A stretch of 64,000 nucleotides of DNA, taken from Oxalobacteraceae bacterium UBA4003. GTDB taxonomy: Bacteria > Pseudomonadota > Gammaproteobacteria > Burkholderiales > Burkholderiaceae_D. The DNA lies in NCBI GenBank assembly GCA_002384815.1, contig DGBN01000035.1, positions 61,988-125,987 on the forward strand. Direction: 5' to 3'. Positions 34,811 through 43,150 of this stretch are shown piece after piece. Numbering within the stretch: position 1 is the stretch's first letter; the number at the start of each line of letters is the position of its first letter. The position numbers and the translations under genes were made by a program. The notes under the pieces are model-generated. The model saw only the letters and a list, made by a program, of their open reading frames with translations, did not search any database and was not told the DNA's origin.

Positions 34811-36205
34811 TTAATGGTGGCTACCGTGGCCGTCTGGTTTGCGCACAGTCATTTCGATGTTCTTCGGTACCTGGGAGGAGGGCATAGACTGCCCGCCTGT
34901 GGAATGCTTGCGTATTGCCTGTGGAGTCGCGCCTTTCCATTCATAGGCAACCGTACCCGCCGGATGCCTGTACCAACCCGGGTCCTTGTAATCGCCCCGT
35001 TTCTGGTTCTTGCGCACCTTGAGAACGGTGAACATGCCACCCATCTCGACACCGCCGAAGGGGCCCTGACCGGTCATCATCGGCAAGGTGTTGTCGGGTA
35101 ATGGCATTTCCATGTCGCCCATCGAGCCGCCACGTTCGCCCATGACCATGTAGTCAGGCACCAGCTTGTTGATTTTTTCAGCTATGCCGCGATGATCTAC
35201 GCCTATCATGGTCGGGACGTCATGCCCCATTGCATTCATCGTGTGATGGGATTTATGGCAATGCAAAGCCCAGTCACCCGGTTCGGTCGCATCAAACTCT
35301 ATGGCACGCATCTGGCCGACGGCAACGTCGGTGGTGACTTCCGGCCAGCGTGATTCGGGACGCGTCCAGCCACCATCGGTGCCGGTCACTTCGAACTCAT
35401 GTCCATGCAGATGGATAGGATGGTTGGTCATCGTTAGATTGCCGACTCGAATACGGACGCGATCGTTCTGTCGCACCACCAGCGGGTCTATGCCGGGGAA
35501 GACGCGACTGTTGAACGTCCATAAATTGAAGTCCAGCATGGTGGACGTTTTCGGCGTGTAACTGCCAGGTTCGATATCGTAGTTGTTGAGCAGGAAGACG
35601 AAATCCCGATCGACTTTCATGAAGTCGGGATTTTTCGGATGCGTGATCCAGAATCCCATCATGCCCATGGCCATTTGCACCATTTCATCCGCGTGCGGGT
35701 GATACATGAAAGTGCCCGGACGTCTGGCGACAAAGTCATAGACAAACGTTTTGCCCGGCGGGATACTGGGTTGCGTCAGACCTGTTACGCCATCCATGCC
35801 ATTAGGCAGGCGTTGCCCATGCCAGTGAACGCTGGTGTGCTCCGGCAGTTTGTTGGTCACGAAAATACGCACACGATCGCCTTCAACCACTTCGATGGTT
35901 GGGCCTGGCGACTGACCGTTATAGCCCCACAGATTCGCCTTCATGCCGGGGGCAAGTTCCCGGACTACCGGTTCTGCAAGCAGATGGAATTCCTTGACGC
36001 CGTTATTCATGCGCCAGGGCAGAGACCAGCCGTTCAAGGTTACGACCGGGTTGTATGGCCGTCCATTGGGTGGGCTGAGAGGTGCATGCGTAGCAGCGCC
36101 ATGCATTGTTGCCGCTTCCGGCAGCGAAGCAGCACCGACGCGACTGACAAGACCGGCGCCAACCATGGCTGCTGCACCAGTGAAAAAATTTCTGCGTGTA
36201 ACCAT
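34811..36205 (-). CDS. Periplasmic multicopper oxidase
   Basis: 464-residue laccase-like oxidase. A Tat signal (TRRNFFTG) targets it to the periplasm folded. All four copper-site motifs are visible: HWHGQ, HPHAD, HPIHLHGHEF and HCHKSHHTMNAM, the last with the type 1 Cys-His-Met ligands. Met/Gly-rich MGERGGSMGDMEMPLP near the C-terminus may bind Cu(I). It probably oxidises Cu(I) or detoxifies phenolics. It is distinct from CopA at 56762: shorter and without MDHSxM repeats. Last gene of the CopL-like/His-rich/channel/oxidase run. Confidence 0.9.
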   Translation of the reverse strand: MVTRRNFFTGAAAMVGAGLVSRVGAASLPEAATMHGAATHAPLSPPNGRPYNPVVTLNGWSLPWRMNNGVKEFHLLAEPVVRELAPGMKANLWGYNGQSPGPTIEVVEGDRVRIFVTNKLPEHTSVHWHGQRLPNGMDGVTGLTQPSIPPGKTFVYDFVARRPGTFMYHPHADEMVQMAMGMMGFWITHPKNPDFMKVDRDFVFLLNNYDIEPGSYTPKTSTMLDFNLWTFNSRVFPGIDPLVVRQNDRVRIRVGNLTMTNHPIHLHGHEFEVTGTDGGWTRPESRWPEVTTDVAVGQMRAIEFDATEPGDWALHCHKSHHTMNAMGHDVPTMIGVDHRGIAEKINKLVPDYMVMGERGGSMGDMEMPLPDNTLPMMTGQGPFGGVEMGGMFTVLKVRKNQKRGDYKDPGWYRHPAGTVAYEWKGATPQAIRKHSTGGQSMPSSQVPKNIEMTVRKPDGHGSHH

Positions 36206-36217
36206 TTTGTATTCCTC

Positions 36218-37630
36218 TTAGTGTGTTACTGCGGCTTCATCGGAAGCCTGTGCGCGTAGTGGAGCGGGAGCTCCACCATTACCGTTGACGGCAGCCTGCA
36301 AATCGGTTTCGGCCAGCCAGAAATCGCGTTGCGCCTCGATGGCAGCATTGACGCTATTGATCTGGGCGCGTGAATCGGACAGAAGTTCGAACACACTGGC
36401 TAGCATGCCGTTATAGCGCAGCAGTACTTCATCCGAAATTTTCTTGCGCAGAGGGACAATCTCCTGGCTGTAGTGTCTGGCCAGGTCATACGTGCTGCGG
36501 TAGGCCGAGTATGCTTCCCGCACTTCTGAACGCGCCTTGACCGCTGTGTCGGCGACGCGATGCACAGCCTGCATGTAGGTGGCTTCGGCTTTTACCATGC
36601 GTGCGCCGCCCCAATCGAAGATGGGCAGCTCCAGCGAGATTTCATAGCCATTCTCACGTGGTTTGCCGCTTGCACTTTTGTTGGCGTAACCAGCATCAAA
36701 GACGTTAATGAATCCGCTTGCACGGGTAAATCCCAGTACCCTGGCAGTTGCTTCTGCATCACGCTTGGCCATGTTCACGTCAAGTCGTTGAGTCATCGCT
36801 TGCGACTCGATATCGGCAGCATCGTTTGGCGTTTTGGGTATGTCGGGCAAACGGGCTGGAAGCGTGAATGCAGCGTCGCGGCCCCATAAACCAAGGTGGC
36901 GCGTTAACTGTTCGCGGCTTGCGGTCGCGTTGTGGCGGGCCCTGGCCAGTTGCGCGATTGCATCTGCATAAAACACTTGTTCACGTGCTTGAGCCAACTT
37001 GCTCCAGTTGCCAACCTTGGTCAGTTGCTGCGCCAGCCCGGCACCTGCTTCGGCTGCGCTCGCGACTTGCTCCATATACATAACTGTTTGCTGCGCTGCT
37101 ACGGCATTGAAGTAGGCCTTGCGACTATCTGCCGCGAGTTGAATTGCTTCTGATGCGGCCTGGAGTTTTGCCTGTTCAAACCGGCTGCCTTCAACTTTGC
37201 TGCGCATGGGCATCGTCAGCAAACCAGCCAGATCGAACATGATGCTGCGCTCGATTTCCAGCTCGCTGCCGCCGCGCATACGTCCGAAGGAAAAACCCGG
37301 ATTGCGCATGCGTCCTGCCTGCACCAGATCGGCTTCTGCAATACCCAGGTCTGCCAATGAGGCTTGCAATCCCCTGTTGTTCAATAACGCGATTTGTACA
37401 GCCGTGTCAGGTGTTAACGGCTGCGCGATCAGTTGTCGTATCGTCGACTGAACAGAGGTTCCGTCGTCCTGTACACGCTGGACCGAATGTCCGGTGCGTT
37501 CCCTGGTGATCTCGGATATGGAAGCCAGCCCGCCGTCATCGGAAAAAGTCGCGCAGCCAGCCAGAGTCAAAGCGGATAAGGCAATGAAGAGCATCTCCAG
37601 GCGCGGCGTCTGTTGTCGAGAGCGCATCAT
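36218..37630 (-). CDS. TolC-family outer-membrane channel lipoprotein
   Basis: 470-residue outer-membrane efflux protein with a lipobox (LTLAGC) giving an acylated N-terminus, then two OEP repeats with long periplasmic helices (ALLNNRGLQASLADLGIAEADL, YSQEIVPLRKKISDEVLLRY). It resembles CusC-type channels, yet no RND pump (CusA) or adaptor (CusB) gene is adjacent. Start and the previous gene's stop overlap as TAATG, so the two are coupled. Its likely pump partner must be encoded elsewhere. Confidence 0.88.
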   Translation of the reverse strand: MMRSRQQTPRLEMLFIALSALTLAGCATFSDDGGLASISEITRERTGHSVQRVQDDGTSVQSTIRQLIAQPLTPDTAVQIALLNNRGLQASLADLGIAEADLVQAGRMRNPGFSFGRMRGGSELEIERSIMFDLAGLLTMPMRSKVEGSRFEQAKLQAASEAIQLAADSRKAYFNAVAAQQTVMYMEQVASAAEAGAGLAQQLTKVGNWSKLAQAREQVFYADAIAQLARARHNATASREQLTRHLGLWGRDAAFTLPARLPDIPKTPNDAADIESQAMTQRLDVNMAKRDAEATARVLGFTRASGFINVFDAGYANKSASGKPRENGYEISLELPIFDWGGARMVKAEATYMQAVHRVADTAVKARSEVREAYSAYRSTYDLARHYSQEIVPLRKKISDEVLLRYNGMLASVFELLSDSRAQINSVNAAIEAQRDFWLAETDLQAAVNGNGGAPAPLRAQASDEAAVTH

Positions 37631-37962
37631 TATTTTCCTTTGCCGTGATGACTGTCATGCCCATGTCCGGCGTGCGAATCGGTCCCGGGCACGGATGCAG
37701 CATCATGCGGCTCGGCTTCCATCATGTGGCCGGCATGTTCAGCCGTGTTTTGCACCTCATCGTTAGCCGCGCGCCAGAGTTTGTCAGGCGTTGCTGCCTG
37801 ACCGGTGGCAGGACGATAGTTGTTCAATGCGGATGTGTAGCCTGGTACCGGAACGGCAGCATGTGCATTGGAAGGATCTGGCTGTTGCTGTATTGCTTGC
37901 GCGAGTGCTGCGAGCGGCAGCAATGCCAACCCGGCAATCATGAGGCTGAATAGAAAAGTCAT
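37630..37962 (-). CDS. Small His-rich secreted protein of the copper cluster
   Basis: 110-residue protein: cleavable signal peptide (FLFSLMIAGLALLPLAALAQA), a middle segment PVPGYTSALNNYRPATGQ followed by LWRAANDEVQNT, and a His/Gly/Asp-rich tail (SHAGHGHDSHHGKGK) likely to bind copper. AGAGGAAATT precedes ATG 37962. Coupled to the outer-membrane channel gene. I do not recognise a named family; a periplasmic copper-binding or chaperone role is inferred from residues and context. Confidence 0.75.
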   Translation of the reverse strand: MTFLFSLMIAGLALLPLAALAQAIQQQPDPSNAHAAVPVPGYTSALNNYRPATGQAATPDKLWRAANDEVQNTAEHAGHMMEAEPHDAASVPGTDSHAGHGHDSHHGKGK

Positions 37963-38078
37963 AATTTCCTCTGAATCGATAGTCAAGACGTGCAAAAGCA
38001 CGCGGCCTGGCACGAGTAGCAAGCCGTCAAACGGGTAAGGTTCGAGCTGCTTGATGCTGTACGGCGGTGGTATGTCGA

Positions 38079-38501
38079 TTAAGCGGAAATACGTTTGGGA
38101 GGGCGTTCCAGACCAGTCGGGATGAAGCCGGTGACTAGGGGGGAAGGGGAGACAAGGACAAGTCTGGAACTTGTATACGTCGGTGTAAACAGGGTGCTTG
38201 AGGTAAATGCGATAGCTCCAACACAGCATGCGGCACAGGCGCTGCACAAGGAAGCTTGATGCTTGTGAGGAGATGAATGGTCTGCGGTCGAAGACAAGTC
38301 AGATCCGGAATGATGTGTCGCGGCCGCATCATTCTGATCCATGATGGCTCCGCCATCATGATGCTGTGCATGTCCATCTACAGACATTTCTAATTCATTA
38401 TGATGCACCGATTCGCAAGACGTCTGAACAGCAGCCAGCCCTTGAATAGGTAAAGTGGCGACTAATAGCCAGAGCAATAATGTCTTGAAGATGCGTTTCA
38501 T
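38079..38501 (-). CDS. CopL-like Cys/His-rich secreted protein
   Basis: 140-residue protein with an N-terminal signal segment (LLLWLLVATLPIQGLAA), several His pairs (QHHDGG, THHSGSD), a CSACAACC cluster and a C-terminal TGFIPTGLERPPKR ending. This layout recalls the CopL-like leader proteins of copper operons in Xanthomonas and relatives, which help induce or buffer copper; the match is by pattern only. It is the first gene after the CueR-type promoter at 38556-38586. Confidence 0.7.
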   Translation of the reverse strand: MKRIFKTLLLWLLVATLPIQGLAAVQTSCESVHHNELEMSVDGHAQHHDGGAIMDQNDAAATHHSGSDLSSTADHSSPHKHQASLCSACAACCVGAIAFTSSTLFTPTYTSSRLVLVSPSPLVTGFIPTGLERPPKRISA

Positions 38502-38555
38502 ATGGTTTGAAACTATATATAACAGTAACGTCGATTTTGATGCGCTTGCGGCGTC

Positions 38556-38586
38556 AATATAATGCTTCCCACTATGGGAGTGTCAA
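38556..38586 (-). promoter_or_regulatory. CueR-type promoter of the first copper cluster
   Basis: On the minus strand: TTGACA (38586-38581), a 19-bp spacer containing the dyad CTCCCATAGTGGGAAG, then TATATT (38561-38556). The long spacer and the CCCATAGTGGG core are typical of MerR-family copper/metal promoters (CueR type). The first start codon lies 55 bp downstream. No cueR-like gene is adjacent. Confidence 0.75.
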
Positions 38587-38648
38587 GCACTATCTGCTGC
38601 CATGGCGGCCCTATCTACTATGCAGTCGGGCCCGAATAGTAGCCGTAC

Positions 38649-39452
38649 TCAGCGCGTCATGATGCGCCTGAGGCCGAAGCTGATCGCATCAACCGCACAG
38701 ATCAGCACCAGCATCGCAATGATGACGCTGGCTGCCTGCTGCATTTGAAACAGCGACAGATGGTATTTCAGCATCTGGCCCAGACCGCCTGCACCGACTA
38801 CGCCGAGAATGGCGGCGGCACGGATATTATTTTCCCAGCGATATAAAACGTAAGACATCATCTGCGGGCTGCTTTGCGGCAGCGTCGCATACAGGAAGGC
38901 TGCGACCGGATGCACGCCGTTGATGCGCAGGGTGGCTTCCGGCAAGGGTGGGCAATTTTCCAGCGTATCGGCAAAGAGCCGCCCGAGCACACCTATCGTG
39001 TGTATGGTGAGCGCAAGCGTGCCGGCAAACGGACCAAGCCCGGCCGCGATCAATAATACGGCAGCCCATATCAGCTCAGGAATTGAGCGCAGTACATTCA
39101 ATATTCCGCGTGTAGCCAGTCGCGCTGTCATGCCGAAGCGGCCGCTGGCCGGCAGACTCAGCAGCAAGCCAAAGAAAGCAGCCAGCAAGGTACCAATGGC
39201 CGACATGGCCAGGGTTTCCAGGGTTGCGTAGCCGATTCTTTCCAGAAAACCAGGCGCCAGCTCCGGCGGCGAAAAGCCGCGCATGAATTCAACGCTGGTC
39301 CGTATTGCATCCTGACTAAAAAAATCACGCCACTTCAAGGGCAAAGAGATGAAGCTGGCCAGAATCAGCAAGGCAATGCCGGTTAACAGCACAATCGTTG
39401 ACCAGCGTGGAGCCGGTGGCGTTGGTCTTGTTGTCTGCATGCCAGCCGTCAT
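38649..39452 (-). CDS. PhnE-type ABC permease (second)
   Basis: 267-residue inner-membrane permease with six predicted helices and the EAA loop (GVHPVAAFLYATLPQSSPQMMSYVLYRWENNIRAAAILGVVGAGGLG). Its ATG overlaps the stop of the other permease gene (ATGA), so translation is coupled. Such paired PhnE subunits form a heterodimeric channel for a phosphonate-family importer. The substrate is discussed under the binding protein. Confidence 0.85.
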   Translation of the reverse strand: MTAGMQTTRPTPPAPRWSTIVLLTGIALLILASFISLPLKWRDFFSQDAIRTSVEFMRGFSPPELAPGFLERIGYATLETLAMSAIGTLLAAFFGLLLSLPASGRFGMTARLATRGILNVLRSIPELIWAAVLLIAAGLGPFAGTLALTIHTIGVLGRLFADTLENCPPLPEATLRINGVHPVAAFLYATLPQSSPQMMSYVLYRWENNIRAAAILGVVGAGGLGQMLKYHLSLFQMQQAASVIIAMLVLICAVDAISFGLRRIMTR

Positions 39453-40306
39453 TCCAGCCTCCGGCGCAACATGGCCGATACGCCATCGGCGCAGGCTACC
39501 AGCAGTACAAAGACCATCAGCATGGTCGAGAGCTCATCGCCGGCCATCATCTTCATTGATTCATCCATGCGCTGTCCCAGGCCACCGGCACCGACGAAGC
39601 CCATCACGACAGAGCCGCGAATCGCGCATTCCCAGCGATAGACCGTATAGGAAACCAGTTCGGATGCAGATGAAGGCAAGGCACCATACAGGAACGCCCC
39701 GAGACGGCTGCTACCGTTTTGCAGCAGCGTATCGCAAGCCGAGGCGTCGGACGATTCGAGGATGTCGGCATACACTTTGCCAAGCATGCCGCAATAAGTC
39801 AGCGCAATCGCGATCACGCCGGCCGTCGGGCCGAGACCGACGATACGCACCAACAGCAATGCCCACACCAGTTCCGGTACGCTGCGCAGCAATACCAGCA
39901 ACCAGCGTGTCAATTGGCGGAACATCCGTGCCAGCGTCGCTACACGTCCCGTGCCCAAGCGCGAAATAGATAAGCGATCGGTTGCCAGCAAGGTCAGCGG
40001 AAGGGCGGCCAGAAGGGCCAGGGTCATGCCGGCAGTCGCCATGGCAACCGTTTCCCATGTCGCGCTGACCACCATCTGTAAAAATTCAGGTGAATGCGCA
40101 GGTGGAAAGAAGCTGGTCAAGAACTTCCAGGTTGCCTGCAAGCTCTGTTTCTCGAACAGAAGCCAGGGCTTGAATTCTGCCAGTACCAGCATGGGCCACA
40201 GCACCACGATTACAAGGATCAAGCCCATGATGCGGCTGCGCCATGCAGGGTCGCGGTCTGGCATCGCGAGAGAGGGGGGCGTGCTCATGGTTTTCTGGAA
40301 AGACAT
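39449..40306 (-). CDS. PhnE-type ABC permease (first)
   Basis: 285-residue permease with the family EAA loop (GSSRLGAFLYGALPSSASELVSYTVYRWECAIRGSVVMGFVGAGGLG). ATG 40306 overlaps the end of the ATP-binding gene by some codons. The longer in-frame extension to 40414 lies inside that gene and is rejected. No clear Shine-Dalgarno, consistent with coupling. Works with the second permease and the ATPase. Confidence 0.85.
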   Translation of the reverse strand: MSFQKTMSTPPSLAMPDRDPAWRSRIMGLILVIVVLWPMLVLAEFKPWLLFEKQSLQATWKFLTSFFPPAHSPEFLQMVVSATWETVAMATAGMTLALLAALPLTLLATDRLSISRLGTGRVATLARMFRQLTRWLLVLLRSVPELVWALLLVRIVGLGPTAGVIAIALTYCGMLGKVYADILESSDASACDTLLQNGSSRLGAFLYGALPSSASELVSYTVYRWECAIRGSVVMGFVGAGGLGQRMDESMKMMAGDELSTMLMVFVLLVACADGVSAMLRRRLE

Positions 40307-40316
40307 GGCGAGACTG

Positions 40317-41138
40317 TCAGCAAAGCGGGGGCACTGCAGCCGGGATAACACCGATATCGCTGGTCGCACTGACTTCTGCAGCCACCTTGTCGCCATTACG
40401 GTATAAAGACTCAATCATCGCATCACTGACATCCTGCCGGGCTGCATCGAACACGATGCGGCCATCACGCAAACCGATAATGCGCGCGAAATTGGCACGT
40501 GCCAGTTCAACCTGATGCAGGCTGCAAACCAGTGTGGCGCCGCGTTTGGCCGCTTCCTGCTGCAACACTGTCAAGGTTTGCAAGGCCAGAGTTGGATCGA
40601 GTGCAGACAAAGGTTCATCTACCAGAAATACTTCAGCATTTGATACCAGTGCACGTGCCATGCCGCAGCGCTGCCGCTCACCGCCAGACAAACGGTCAAC
40701 GCGTGCGTACAGTTTGTCCTGCAGATTAAAACGTGCCAAGGCATCGTAGGCTATGCCCGGAACAACCGGGCGCACCAGCGAACGCATGGCTTGCCATAGG
40801 CTCCATTGCGGCAGGAGCCCCGCCAGTACTGCATTGACCACGCGTTGGCGTGGCGGCAAAGGCGGCGTTTGCGGTGCGAGAAACAAGCGCGCACGCATGG
40901 CATGGCGCGCAATGCTGGACACCTGCCACGGATTTTCACCAAAGAGCGCGAAACTGCCGGATTCCGGAGTCAATGCGCAGGCCAGCGTATGCAGCAAGCT
41001 GGTTTTGCCGGCACCCGAGGGACCTATCAGCGCAAGCTGTTCCCCTTGCTGAATGGAAAACGTCAGTTCGCGCAAAGCCAACGAAGACTTCGCTGCCCCA
41101 CTGTGATGGACAGAAATATTATGAAGTTGAATAGTCAT
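40317..41138 (-). CDS. PhnC-type ABC transporter ATP-binding protein
   Basis: 273-residue ATPase: Walker A GPSGAGKT (~residues 39-46), signature LSGGERQR, Walker B VFLVDEP and a switch His (SLHQVELA). It powers import by the two PhnE-type permeases encoded downstream. The Q-loop segment (LAPQTPPLPPRQRV) is of the PhnC type. Cytoplasmic face of the inner membrane. Confidence 0.88.
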   Translation of the reverse strand: MTIQLHNISVHHSGAAKSSLALRELTFSIQQGEQLALIGPSGAGKTSLLHTLACALTPESGSFALFGENPWQVSSIARHAMRARLFLAPQTPPLPPRQRVVNAVLAGLLPQWSLWQAMRSLVRPVVPGIAYDALARFNLQDKLYARVDRLSGGERQRCGMARALVSNAEVFLVDEPLSALDPTLALQTLTVLQQEAAKRGATLVCSLHQVELARANFARIIGLRDGRIVFDAARQDVSDAMIESLYRNGDKVAAEVSATSDIGVIPAAVPPLC

Positions 41139-41202
41139 GCCGACTTGTCAGATGATTGACGGGTAGCATCGCCCCAGACCGAAGGCGACGCTAAAGGCCG
41201 TA

Positions 41203-42072
41203 TTATTTCAACAAACCGGCATTGCGTGCTGCAGCCTCAATGGCTGTGTAGTTTTCCACCTTGGTTGGAATAAAGCGCGTTGCACGCTGCAACTCCAGAA
41301 TTTCCTTGTCCTCGGGATTATTGCTGTTCAATACAAGGAAGGCATCGGTCAGTTTTTTGCGCACGACCGGATTCATGTCAGAACGCACACTCCAGTTATA
41401 GTCGTAATAACCCGGCGTGGTGTAGAACACACGAACGACCTTGGGATCGACCTTGCCGGAAGCAAGCAGTTTCTCCCATACAGAGATGTTAAGTGCACCA
41501 GCATCAACCTTGCCGCCGGCAACCGCAGCCACAGTCGCATCATGTGCGCCAGAGAAGGCAACGCGCTTCATGTCGACATCCGGATTGATTTTGGCTGCCA
41601 GTAAGTACGAGCGTGGCATCAAGTGGCCGGAGGTAGAGGATTCCGAGCCAAAACTGAAATTTTTCCCCTTCAAGTCTTCCAGTTTTTGAATGGCTTTGTT
41701 CGTTGTGATGAAAACGGATTTGAATTTCTCATCCTCTTCACGCTGCACCAGCGGAACGATCTTGCCTCCGCTGCGTACATTCGCCTGAACAAACGTAAAT
41801 CCGCCAAACCAGACCATATCAAGCTTGTTATTGATCAGGCCTTCAACCGATGCTGCGTAATCGGTGACAGGAGTGAATTCAACCTTCATCCCCAATTTCT
41901 TCTCTAAATATGTCCCGAGTGGCTTGAACTTCCGCTGCAATTCAGTCGGCGCTTCATCAGGAATGGCTGATACGCGTAATACCTGCTGGGCATGTACCAG
42001 GCTGGTCGCGCCCAGCGCAAGCGTGGTTAAAACGGCAGCCAGCAGCGCCGGGAGTTTTGGAAGAACGACCAT
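41203..42072 (-). CDS. Periplasmic binding protein of a PhnD-type importer (putative selenate)
   Basis: 289-residue secreted binding protein (signal LPALLAAVLTTLALGATSLVHA) of the PhnD/phosphite-phosphonate family. VSAIPDEAPTELQRKFKPLG at the mature N-terminus and YYDYNWSVRSDMNP belong to the subgroup often labelled putative selenate-binding in automatic annotation; selenate versus phosphonate is not proven. ATG 42072 is chosen (GAGG 6 nt upstream) over 42084. First gene of a four-gene operon; no phosphonate lyase genes are nearby. Confidence 0.8.
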   Translation of the reverse strand: MVVLPKLPALLAAVLTTLALGATSLVHAQQVLRVSAIPDEAPTELQRKFKPLGTYLEKKLGMKVEFTPVTDYAASVEGLINNKLDMVWFGGFTFVQANVRSGGKIVPLVQREEDEKFKSVFITTNKAIQKLEDLKGKNFSFGSESSTSGHLMPRSYLLAAKINPDVDMKRVAFSGAHDATVAAVAGGKVDAGALNISVWEKLLASGKVDPKVVRVFYTTPGYYDYNWSVRSDMNPVVRKKLTDAFLVLNSNNPEDKEILELQRATRFIPTKVENYTAIEAAARNAGLLK

Positions 42073-42491
42073 GTAGTACCTCATGTTTAGGAAAGGGTAT
42101 GAATAAAAATTTCAACGTCAATGACGCGAACCGGGTTTTGAAACTCAGGAAGAAAAGGGAGAAGGGCAGCAGCAAAGATGTAATTTGCTCGCAGAATTGA
42201 TTCTCTTCAATTGATCTACCTTCCACTGCGCGGCGAAGGTTTTGCAACCCGGCCATATTATCCTTCATATTTCAAAGCACACAAGTCGATGTGCACCTGT
42301 TTCAAAGCTGTCGTTGTTTACATGGCTTTGCAGCCTCGGTCTTCAGTCAGACTGAAAGCTTGATCGCCACTCGGCCTGAGCAATTTTCCTTATCCAAATG
42401 TGTGAGTCGCATTCCGGATCGATTTTACGTTTTTCATTCAAAATGCTGGTGATTGGGCTACACTCGGTTCACAACAATGTATGCATGTTAA
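42073..42491. other. Intergenic region between divergent importer and unknown genes
   Basis: 419 bp without a gene. It contains a small palindrome, TTCAGT-CAG-ACTGAA (42342-42356), and two copies of TTTCAAAGC (near 42272 and 42300). Promoters of the importer operon and of the 204-residue protein should lie here. Confidence 0.4.
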
Positions 42492-43106
42492 ATGAGAAAA
42501 TTTTTGGCACTATTATTTGTGCTGGCCAGCGGCGCGGCGTCTGCGAACGAAAGCATCAGTGTCTGTTACAACTACGGTTGTATTGACGAGGCGGCAGTAC
42601 TGTTTTCGGAGCCGCAACTGCGAACGCTTGCAAAGAAGTTGCGATCGACGCGTTCGGCCGCGGAAGAGCGCAGAGCCCTGGCTGATGTCATTGGTCAGCT
42701 GTATTACTGGGCCGGGCAGCAAACGCCCGTGTACGCGGACAAGGGCGGCAATATGGCTGATGATGCGGTGAATGGCGCGATGGATTGCATTGACCATTCC
42801 ACAACGACTACGCGCTTCCTCAAGATGCTGGAGCGTAGAAGGCTGTTGAAGTATCACGAGGTCGAGGACGTGATGCGCCGTCGCCGGTTTTTCCTGTTTG
42901 AGCATTTCTCCGCCGTGATTGGAGAACGACCTCATCCCATGCTGGCGAAGTCGGGTGGTGATGGCATTTTGGATTTTTTGGACGGCCCAAAACCGGATCG
43001 GTACGTGGTCGATAGCTGGTTCGTGAATAATGGCAAGCCGGCGGTGATTTTGCCACTGGAAAACTGGATAGATGGAGCGGGCGCCAACGCGGAGTCCAGT
43101 CGTTAA
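42492..43106 (+). CDS. Secreted protein of unknown function, 204 aa
   Basis: Signal peptide (FLALLFVLASGAASA), then CYNYGC, a helical region, NGAMDCIDHSTTTTRFLKML, and a C-terminal part with RYVVDSWFVNNGKPAVILPLENW. The DCIDHS segment followed later by DSW could form a Cys/His/Asp papain- or transglutaminase-like site, but I do not recognise the family and this is a guess from spacing. Single gene, convergent with the OsmC-YcaO fusion gene. Confidence 0.65.
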   Translation: MRKFLALLFVLASGAASANESISVCYNYGCIDEAAVLFSEPQLRTLAKKLRSTRSAAEERRALADVIGQLYYWAGQQTPVYADKGGNMADDAVNGAMDCIDHSTTTTRFLKMLERRRLLKYHEVEDVMRRRRFFLFEHFSAVIGERPHPMLAKSGGDGILDFLDGPKPDRYVVDSWFVNNGKPAVILPLENWIDGAGANAESSR

Positions 43107-43150
43107 ATATCGGAGGATGCGACGAAGCGCATCCAGCCATGATTCGACCC

